64,000 bases of DNA from contig NZ_CP107970.1 of NCBI RefSeq assembly GCF_036090055.1, forward strand, positions 1,614,501 to 1,678,500, in the 5' to 3' direction. The notes under the pieces were generated by a model, which was not told the DNA's origin, did not search any database, and saw nothing but the letters and a program-made list of their open reading frames with translations. Of this stretch, positions 58,681 through 64,000 are shown in pieces; position 1 is the stretch's first letter, and the number at the start of each line of letters is the position of its first letter. This DNA comes from Nocardioides sp. NBC_00368 (GTDB lineage Bacteria; Actinomycetota; Actinomycetes; Propionibacteriales; Nocardioidaceae). A program made the position numbers and the translations under genes.

Positions 58681-59949
58681 TCACTCCGGCAGGTTGCCGA
58701 CCGCCGCTCGCTCATCGCCGAAGTAGCCGGCCAGCAGTGTCTCGGCATGGCGATCCCCTCGCCTCTCCAGGCGAGCGCGACCCTTCGCGGTCCGGCCGAG
58801 GATCCGGTACCTGACCAGGTTCAGCGGCACCACGTACGCGTGCGCCCAGGGCGGCCTCGTCGGCAGACCGAGCTCGCGCATCGACCTGGGCCCGAGGAAG
58901 ACGGTCAGCATCGAGAGGAGCCGCTCCGTCTCGTACCAGCCACGCACCCGCCGCAAGGGTCCCGGCCAGCCCGGGTAGTGGCGCTCGCGCTGAGCCTCCA
59001 CCGCCGCCTGCGCCAGCTGCGGTCCGGCCTCGGAGATCTCCGCCTGGGAGAGCAGCACGTGGTAGTTGATCCGGTGCCGCTCCCACTCGTCGTCGACGAG
59101 GAAGTCCTCGTCGACGCCCATCAGCCAGCCGACGTACTTCCACCGATGCATCAGGGCTTGCGCGTCCCGCCTCGAGAGGGGCACGCCCAGTGCCCGGCAC
59201 CCGATGATGAGCACGCCGTCGAACAGGCCCAGCGTGGCCGCCTGGTCGGCCTGGTTGATCGGCAGCCCCCATCTGGCGGTGTCCCACCGCTGCTCGAACC
59301 CGGCGTTGACCAGCGCATGCATGGCCCGTACGTGGACCGTCAGCCGCCACGCCTCCCCCGAGCTCGAACCCGAACCCGGCTCCGGCGGTCGGAGCGCACC
59401 GGGCCGGCGCAGGCTCACCGCCCAGTGCTGGGTCTCGGCCAGGCGCCGGCGGGTGGTGCTGCCGGTCAGGCCGCCGGTGGCCACGAGAAGGTCCGGCGGG
59501 CCGCCGAACCGGTAGCCGCTGATCAGCGAGAGCTGCAGGAGCACGTCGGCCGCGTTCTGGCCGAGTCGGTTGAACACGCGCCCGCCCTCGTCGACGAGGT
59601 CCCAGTCGACCCACTCCGGGGTCGCCTCGACCTGCGCGAAGAACTCGGCGAGCGCCGGAGGCGGGGACTCCACCGCCGCGACACCGTTCTCCAGGGCCGT
59701 ACGCAGCTGGGTCATCGTGACCTTGCCGGCGGTCCCGGCTCGCATCCGGATCGCCTCCGCCAGCCGCGCGCCGGCCTCGTCCCGCTCGCAGAAGGCCCGC
59801 CCGATCCGCTCCATCAGCTCCTCGTCGACCTCGTCGATGCGCCCCAGGAGGCGCAACGGCCGCCCGAGACGGCGCCCGCGCGCCTCGCCTTCACGAAAAC
59901 GTGTGGGGAATCCGGTGGGTTGGGTGCCCTGCTCCGCGAGTGTGGTCAT
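58681..59949 (-). CDS. MpaB-family / latex-clearing-protein-like oxygenase (DUF2236)
   Basis: 422 residues from MTTLAEQGTQPTGFPTRF (good GGAGG site). Family features: FFAQVEATPEWVDWDLV, QLSLISGYRFGGPPDLLVATGGLTG with the Lcp-like Arg/Thr region, GLPINQADQAATLGLF, and HRWKYVGWLMGVDEDFLVDDEWER. Likely a haem-b dioxygenase that cleaves C=C bonds, though a substrate cannot be given. Divergent from a TetR gene 61 bp away. It is only distantly like the other MpaB protein in this window. Confidence 0.88.
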   Translation of the reverse strand: MTTLAEQGTQPTGFPTRFREGEARGRRLGRPLRLLGRIDEVDEELMERIGRAFCERDEAGARLAEAIRMRAGTAGKVTMTQLRTALENGVAAVESPPPALAEFFAQVEATPEWVDWDLVDEGGRVFNRLGQNAADVLLQLSLISGYRFGGPPDLLVATGGLTGSTTRRRLAETQHWAVSLRRPGALRPPEPGSGSSSGEAWRLTVHVRAMHALVNAGFEQRWDTARWGLPINQADQAATLGLFDGVLIIGCRALGVPLSRRDAQALMHRWKYVGWLMGVDEDFLVDDEWERHRINYHVLLSQAEISEAGPQLAQAAVEAQRERHYPGWPGPLRRVRGWYETERLLSMLTVFLGPRSMRELGLPTRPPWAHAYVVPLNLVRYRILGRTAKGRARLERRGDRHAETLLAGYFGDERAAVGNLPE

Positions 59950-60010
59950 ACCTCCAGCGTGATGCGAGCAGGAGCTCGCTTTCAATTCGCGTTCTGCCTA
60001 GTGTTGGGGC

Positions 60011-60622
60011 GTGCGCAAGACACCCACCCAGGCCCGCTCGAAGGCGACGGTCGAGCGCATCCTGGCAGCCGGACGCCAGGTGCTGGTCGACGACGGCTAC
60101 GAGTCGTTCTCGACCAACCGGGTGGCGGCCGCCGCCGGAATCAGTCCCGGCTCGCTCTACCAGTACTTCTCCGACAAGGCCTCGATCCTCGACATCGTGA
60201 TCAGCCGCTACTGGGAGGACGTCTCCGAGCGCACCGCCTCGGCGCTCGCCCTCCAGGCGAACACCGTCGGCACGGCGGCGATCCGGTCGGTCGCCGACGC
60301 GCTGCTCGCCGGACTGGAGCAGGATCCGACCCTGCTGCGCGTCCTGACCGAAGAGCTCCCTGCCTCCCGCAACCGGGATCGCCACGCGGCCCTCGTCACC
60401 CGCGTACGCGACCTCACCGCCGCCTATCTGCACGCCGGGGCGGTCGCGAGGACCCGCCCCGACGCGCAGCTCACCGCGTGGGTGCTGGTGGTGGCCATGG
60501 AGAACGTCGCGCTGCGCTGGGTGCTCGACCGACCGCCCTACCCTCGCGAGGCCGTACTGGAGGAGATGGTCGCGCTCACCGCGGGCTACCTGAGCCAGAC
60601 CGATCTCAGCGACGTTCGGTAA
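60011..60622 (+). CDS. TetR family regulator, probably of the adjacent MpaB-family gene
   Basis: 203 residues from a GTG (MRKTPTQARSKATVERILAAG). HTH: VLVDDGYESFSTNRVAAAAGISPGSLYQYFSDKASILDIV. Its 3' end overlaps the DUF1905 gene on the opposite strand by 17 bp. Divergent from the oxygenase gene, so likely its repressor. Confidence 0.87.
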   Translation: MRKTPTQARSKATVERILAAGRQVLVDDGYESFSTNRVAAAAGISPGSLYQYFSDKASILDIVISRYWEDVSERTASALALQANTVGTAAIRSVADALLAGLEQDPTLLRVLTEELPASRNRDRHAALVTRVRDLTAAYLHAGAVARTRPDAQLTAWVLVVAMENVALRWVLDRPPYPREAVLEEMVALTAGYLSQTDLSDVR

Positions 60623-60881
60623 GATGGATCGTGACGGGGTCACCGGCGGACTTGCCGAGCGCCTCCCGGAGCTCGGCCTTGAGCGGCAGCTTGTGGGTGC
60701 CGTCGCCGAGAGCCATGAAGGAGGCCTCGAAGGGGTGGGCGTCGATCGTCCCGGCGACCCTGACGAGGCCGCGGGTGCCGAAGAACTCCGCGGTCCAGTC
60801 GGTGACCACGTAGGTCCAGCCGCCCTTCGCCCCGCTCCGGGTCAGCGTCGCGGTGAACGTCTTGTCGATCGGGGTGCTCAT
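60606..60881 (-). CDS. DUF1905 domain protein
   Basis: 91 residues from MSTPIDKTFTATLTRSG; its ATG overlaps the VOC stop. Pattern GGWTYVVTDWTAEFFGTRGLVRVAGTIDAHPFEASFMALGDGTHKLPLKAELREALGKSAGDPVTIHL is a full DUF1905 beta-barrel. Family function unknown; often seen with AHSA1/YdeI proteins. Last gene of the ArsR-AHSA1 operon. Confidence 0.88.
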   Translation of the reverse strand: MSTPIDKTFTATLTRSGAKGGWTYVVTDWTAEFFGTRGLVRVAGTIDAHPFEASFMALGDGTHKLPLKAELREALGKSAGDPVTIHLTERR

Positions 60882-61246
60882 GACGCCTGCTCGATGATCA
60901 CGAAGCGGTTCCCGTCGGGGTCGTCGAAGGTGAACATCGGCGGTACGCCCGGCCACCTCAGCAGCTCCCCGACGCTCACCCCGCCAGAGCTGAGTGCATC
61001 CCGCTCGGCGGCCGCGTCGGGGACGGTGAAGCGGATCCCGGTCTCGCTGATCTCCCCCGCCGGGCGGTCCCCGGCCTCGAGAGCGAGCGAGACACCGCCA
61101 CCCGGGGGTGCAACCTCGATCCAGCGGGTCGGTCCGTCGACGTCGAGTCGTACGTCGAAGCCCAGGGTGTCGCGGTAGAAGGCGATGGCCTTGTCCTGGT
61201 CGGCGGTGGTGATGCCGACGGTGCGGATATCGGTGATGGTGCTCAT
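60878..61246 (-). CDS. VOC-family (glyoxalase/bleomycin-resistance) protein
   Basis: 122 residues, two beta-alpha-beta-beta-beta modules: VGITTADQDKAIAFYRDTLGFDVRLDV and ETGIRFTVPDAAAERDALSSGGVSVGELLRWPGVPPMFTFDDPDGNRFVIIE. The last Glu is a usual metal ligand; the first-module ligands are less clear, so it may bind ligand without catalysis. Between the ArsR-AHSA1 fusion and DUF1905. Confidence 0.9.
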   Translation of the reverse strand: MSTITDIRTVGITTADQDKAIAFYRDTLGFDVRLDVDGPTRWIEVAPPGGGVSLALEAGDRPAGEISETGIRFTVPDAAAERDALSSGGVSVGELLRWPGVPPMFTFDDPDGNRFVIIEQAS

Positions 61247-61281
61247 CAGGGTTCCTCTCGGTCGATGACGTCGATAGCGGG

Positions 61282-62061
61282 TCAGCTGGGTCCGTACATC
61301 TGCGATCCCGGGGTGGTCAGGGTCTCCCCCGTCTCCAGCCACGTCTTGAGGCCGGACAGGATCATCGGCCAGCCGCCGTAGAGCTCCGGGGGCGCGTCGC
61401 CGCGCAGCTGGTCATGGGTCACGGTGAGGCGGCAGGAGTCGCCGACGGGCTCGATCTCCCAGGTCACGCGCGTGGTGCCCTGCTCCTCGGCAGCGTCGGA
61501 CCAGAGCGTGCGCATCGACTGCACGAGTCGCCTCGGCGGCTCGACGACGACGTTCTCGCCCTCCGCGAGCGGCCGCTCCGAGCCGGGGTGCACCATGGTG
61601 AAGCCCGACCCCGGCGTCCAGTCGGAGTGGACGCCGGCGCCGAAGTGATACTTCGCGCGGATCTGCGGGTCGGTGATCGCCTCCCACAGTCGCTCCGGGG
61701 TGGTGCGGATGTAGATCTCGAAGACTTTCTCCATCGTGCGCTCCAGGTCTCGTTTCAGGTCGGCGAGGCCGCTCGCCCAGGTCTCGGTGTATTTCGTCAC
61801 CCAGCGGTCATGGATCTCGCGGATCGGCACCACGTTGAGGAAGTGGTGCTTCTCGCGTCCCCTGCGGGCGACGACGACCAGGCCCGCCTCCTCGAGGATC
61901 GCCAGGTGCTTGGCGACTGCCGGGCGAGTCATGGAATGCCGGCTCACCAGCGAGGACAGCGTCTGCCCGTCCTCCTGGAGCAAGGCGTCGAGCAGCGCCC
62001 GCCGAGTCGGGTCACCAAGAGCTCGAAACACCTGTTCCACAGCTCCACAATAGGAAACCAT
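61282..62061 (-). CDS. ArsR regulator fused to AHSA1/SRPBCC domain
   Basis: 259 residues. N-terminal ArsR winged helix (VFRALGDPTRRALLDALLQEDGQTLSSLVSRHSMTRPAVAKHLAILEEAGLVV), C-terminal AHSA1-type SRPBCC domain from about 108 (TMEKVFEIYIRTTPERLWEAITD; YHFGAGVHSDWTPGSGFTM; TRVTWEIEPVGDSCRLTVTHDQL; GGWPMILSGLKTWLETG). Such pairs are usually separate adjacent genes; here they are one protein, making ligand sensor and repressor a single chain. Start is the ATG at 62061 or GTG at 62040; the operator covers the former. Confidence 0.88.
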   Translation of the reverse strand: MVSYCGAVEQVFRALGDPTRRALLDALLQEDGQTLSSLVSRHSMTRPAVAKHLAILEEAGLVVVARRGREKHHFLNVVPIREIHDRWVTKYTETWASGLADLKRDLERTMEKVFEIYIRTTPERLWEAITDPQIRAKYHFGAGVHSDWTPGSGFTMVHPGSERPLAEGENVVVEPPRRLVQSMRTLWSDAAEEQGTTRVTWEIEPVGDSCRLTVTHDQLRGDAPPELYGGWPMILSGLKTWLETGETLTTPGSQMYGPS

Positions 62062-62069
62062 TTGGTTTC
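62054..62069. promoter_or_regulatory. ArsR-type operator overlapping the start of the ArsR-AHSA1 gene
   Basis: GAAACCA-TT-TGGTTTC is a perfect 16-bp palindrome with the ACCATTTGGT core typical of ArsR/AHSA1 regulators. The ATG at 62061 lies inside it, so either translation starts at the downstream GTG or the transcript is leaderless. Confidence 0.7.
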
Positions 62070-62113
62070 ATGTCAAGGGAGGCGACGATCCCGCCGACAC
62101 AGAACCGCAGCGC

Positions 62114-62605
62114 CTACGACCCCTCAGGCCGATACAGGGCCGTCATCTTGCCCTTCGGGTCGAGGCGCGCGAGCAGGGCGTCCCCGACCTCCGTCAACTG
62201 CCGGACCTGCTCCGCGGTCAGTGCGTCGAGCACGTGACTGCGTACGTTGGCGACATGACCGGGCGCAGCCGCGACGACGGCGTCCCAGCCGTTGGTGGTG
62301 AGCCGGGCGTTCGTCGCGCGCGCATCCTCGGGGCACGGGAACCGCTCCACGAGGCCCCGCTCCTCGAGCCGACGCACCACATGCGAGAGCCGCGCCAGGG
62401 TCGCATTGGTGCGATGAGCCAGGGCGGTCATCCGCAGCGTCCGGTCGTCGGCCTCGGACAGCACCGCCAGGACGAAGTATTCGAAGTGGGTCAGGCCGGC
62501 ATCTCGGCGCAGCTGGGAGTCGAGCACCCCGGGCAGCAGCTCCACGATCGCGATCAGCCGCAGCCAGGCGGCCATCTCCTCGTCATCCAGCCAGACATCG
62601 TCCAC
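62114..62605 (-). CDS. MarR family transcriptional regulator
   Basis: 163 residues. Winged HTH: LRMTALAHRTNATLARLSHVVRRLEERGLVERFPCPEDARATNARLTTNGWDAV, with the Asp-x-Arg wing. Divergent from a reductase-VOC-hydrolase run; repeated GCTACAAC sites lie between. A single Cys (FPCPED) in the wing and none near the dimer N-terminus, so a simple thiol switch is not obvious. Confidence 0.88.
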   Translation of the reverse strand: MDDVWLDDEEMAAWLRLIAIVELLPGVLDSQLRRDAGLTHFEYFVLAVLSEADDRTLRMTALAHRTNATLARLSHVVRRLEERGLVERFPCPEDARATNARLTTNGWDAVVAAAPGHVANVRSHVLDALTAEQVRQLTEVGDALLARLDPKGKMTALYRPEGS

Positions 62606-62632
62606 AGCTCCATGGTAGCTCTCGAGCTTGTC

Positions 62633-62690
62633 GCTACAACCAAAAACTTGACGCTACAACCATTCCGTGAGAGTTTTGTTGTAGCAACAA
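62633..62690. promoter_or_regulatory. MarR operator sites in the divergent gap
   Basis: GCTACAAC occurs as two direct copies (62633-62640, 62653-62660; 20-bp period) and once inverted as GTTGTAGC (62678-62685) inside the palindrome TTGTT-GTAGC-AACAA (62676-62690). The A+T-rich segment lies 23-80 bp before the reductase ATG and is the likely binding region of the adjacent MarR protein. Confidence 0.7.
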
Positions 62691-62712
62691 CCTTCCATCT
62701 GAGGAGTGCGAC

Positions 62713-63288
62713 ATGACAGACATCTCGATCATCGGCACCGGCAACATGGGTCAGGCCATCGCGACGGTCGCCGCGCGCGGCGGGCACCCGACCCAGCTGC
62801 TCGGCAAGGCGGACGCCGCCACCCCCGCGACCGGCGACATCGTCGTCCTCGCCGTCCCCTACCCCGCCCTCGGCGACGTCCTCGGCCAGCGCGGCGCCGA
62901 ACTGGCCGGCAAGATCGTCGTCGACATCACCAACCCGGTGGACTTCGAGACCTTCGACTCCCTCACCGTCCCAGCCGACAGCTCCGCCACCGCGGAGATC
63001 GCCGCGGCGCTGCCGGACTCCCGCGTCCTGAAGGCGTTCAACACGACCTTCGCCGCCACCCTGGCCGAGGGCACCGTCGGTGACCTGGCGACGGCAGTCC
63101 AGATCGCCGGCGACGACGCCGACGCCAAAGCGACGCTGTCCGAGGTCGTCACCTCCGCCGGCCTCCGTGCCGTCGACGCCGGTGCGCTCAAGCGGGCCCG
63201 CGAGCTCGAGGCGCTCGGCTTCCTGCAGATCTCCCTGGCCGCCGCCGAGCAGATCCCGTGGACCGGCGGCTTCGGCGTCGTCGCCTGA
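62713..63288 (+). CDS. NAD(P)-binding oxidoreductase (F420-reductase-like / NADP dinucleotide-binding domain)
   Basis: 191 residues. N-terminal Rossmann motif DISIIGTGNMGQAIATVAARGGH, then VLAVPYPALGDVLG, KIVVDITNPVDFETFDS and SRVLKAFNTTFAATLAEG, typical of the F420:NADP oxidoreductase-like family. First of three genes under the divergent MarR regulator. Reaction not certain; quinone or azo reduction is suggested by the neighbours. Confidence 0.85.
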   Translation: MTDISIIGTGNMGQAIATVAARGGHPTQLLGKADAATPATGDIVVLAVPYPALGDVLGQRGAELAGKIVVDITNPVDFETFDSLTVPADSSATAEIAAALPDSRVLKAFNTTFAATLAEGTVGDLATAVQIAGDDADAKATLSEVVTSAGLRAVDAGALKRARELEALGFLQISLAAAEQIPWTGGFGVVA

Positions 63289-63312
63289 TCACCCTCACCC
63301 GAGGAGGCCACG

Positions 63313-63822
63313 ATGACCGTCAACCCGGTACGTCTCAACCACGCCGTCCTGTTCGTCGCCGATCTCGAACGCAGCATCGCCTTCTACGAGGCTGCGTTCG
63401 GGATGACGGTCATGGCTCGCGAGCCGCGCGCCGACGCCGCGTTCCTGCGCCTGCGCCGGTCGGGCAACCACCACGACCTCGGCCTGTTCGGGGTCGGCGC
63501 CCAGCCGCCGCGACCACGCGGCTCCATCGGTCTCTACCACCTCGCCTGGCAGGTCGACACGATCGACGAGCTGGAGCAGGCGCGGATGACCCTGGCCGAG
63601 CTCGGCGCCTTCACCGGAGAGTCCAGCCACGGCGCCACCAAGAGCGTCTACGGCGCCGACCCCGACGGCAACGAGTTCGAGGTGATGTGGATGCTGCCGC
63701 GGGCCGAGTGGGGCGACTTCGAGAACGCCGCTCCCGTCGACCGGCTCGACCTCGCCAAGGACGTCGCCCGCTGGAGCGGGGTCCGTACGGCCGGCGAGCT
63801 GAACCGCACGGAGGACCGTTGA
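63313..63822 (+). CDS. VOC-family dioxygenase-like protein
   Basis: 169 residues. Metal ligand candidates: His in RLNHAVLFVADLERSIAFYEAAFG, His in GLYHLAWQVDTIDELEQARMTL and Glu in DPDGNEFEVMWMLP, the 2-His-1-Glu set of catechol/hydroquinone-type extradiol dioxygenases and glyoxalases. Preceded by a GAGGAGG site. Its stop overlaps the following hydrolase start. Resembles MhqE/MhqO-type ring-cleavage proteins in context, which is inference. Confidence 0.87.
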   Translation: MTVNPVRLNHAVLFVADLERSIAFYEAAFGMTVMAREPRADAAFLRLRRSGNHHDLGLFGVGAQPPRPRGSIGLYHLAWQVDTIDELEQARMTLAELGAFTGESSHGATKSVYGADPDGNEFEVMWMLPRAEWGDFENAAPVDRLDLAKDVARWSGVRTAGELNRTEDR

Positions 63823-64000
63823 GCACCCAAGTGCACACCGCGACCCACGGCAGCACCGATCCCGAGGCTCCCCTGGTCGTCCTGCTGCACGGCCGCGGCT
63901 CCCACGAGCACGAGATCATCGAGCTGGCCAGGCACCTTCCCGAAGGGAAAGCCTACATAGCCGTGCGGGCTCCGATCGCCGAGGGCGGCGGGTACGCCTG
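63819..64000 (+). CDS. Phospholipase/carboxylesterase-family hydrolase, 3' end outside window
   Basis: The first about 60 residues: PLVVLLHGRGSHEHEIIELA, then ARHLPEGKAYIAVRAPIAEGGGYA. This is the N-terminal strand and oxyanion loop of the abhydrolase_2 family (MhqD-like). Likely starts at the TTG at 63819 overlapping the VOC stop, or at the GTG at 63831. The rest is beyond the window. Confidence 0.8.
   Translation, partial: MSTQVHTATHGSTDPEAPLVVLLHGRGSHEHEIIELARHLPEGKAYIAVRAPIAEGGGYA

Overview
The window is high-G+C DNA (ordinary genes near 70% G+C, strong G/C third-position bias, frequent GTG starts, dense operons joined by ATGA/TGATG overlaps). It carries actinobacterial families throughout: MacB-type ABC cassette, GlcDEF, AnsP, class E/F sortase, WXG-type secreted RHS toxin, MpaB-type oxygenases and a GlnR-like operator. 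A soil actinomycete, perhaps a Nocardioidaceae-like genus, fits best; the genus is inference. No rRNA, tRNA, CRISPR array or transposase was seen, and no stretch over 300 bp lacks a gene or gene remnant.

Layout: 1-3005 three-gene ABC efflux cassette. 3069-5117 small kinase, hydrolase and divergent TetR. 5119-7165 acyl-CoA dehydrogenase and 3-hydroxyacyl-CoA dehydrogenase behind a tandem operator. 7309-13049 glycolate oxidase GlcD-GlcE-GlcF with a lactate/glycolate permease. 13140-17711 a GntR-AnsP-asparaginase-aspartase operon turning asparagine into fumarate and ammonia. 17800-18747 a DUF1254/DUF1214 protein. 18871-19556 two gene stumps abutting at a deletion junction. 19545-28042 a complete nine-gene Nit1C-type cluster: amidohydrolase, Sll0783-like protein, radical SAM enzyme, GNAT-AIR synthase fusion, nitrilase, MSMEG_0570-like protein, flavoprotein, catalytically dead nitrilase paralogue and glycosyltransferase. 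A sequence matching the GlnR nitrogen-starvation operator precedes it.

28174-32556 is a TetR-controlled catabolic operon (Old Yellow Enzyme, crotonase, MpaB oxygenase, epoxide-hydrolase-like). 32673-37477 holds a nucleotidyltransferase, a sortase, a secreted LVIVD/PA-domain protein and a methyltransferase; a copy of the methyltransferase's 3' end lies on the far side of the LVIVD gene. 37698-40169 is a solitary lower-G+C gene encoding a DUF262-DUF1524 nuclease fused to a RAMA domain and an alkyltransferase-like (ATL/MGMT) DNA-reader domain; the stump of a HAD phosphatase gene follows it. This is the best candidate for an undescribed defence system here. 40513-43270 has dodecin, Zwf and a 5'-3' exonuclease. 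43403-50011 is a polymorphic toxin locus: SseB-like protein, WXG-like partner, 1570-residue RHS protein ending in a barnase domain, barstar immunity protein and a broken immunity-gene remnant.

50080-64000 is a run of small regulator-plus-enzyme modules: membrane/coiled-coil protein, PLP sulfur-amino-acid enzyme with Lrp, hydrolase with AraC, MFS exporter operon with TetR and a nested operator, MpaB with TetR, an ArsR-AHSA1/VOC/DUF1905 operon, and a MarR-controlled quinone-stress-like operon cut by the window end.
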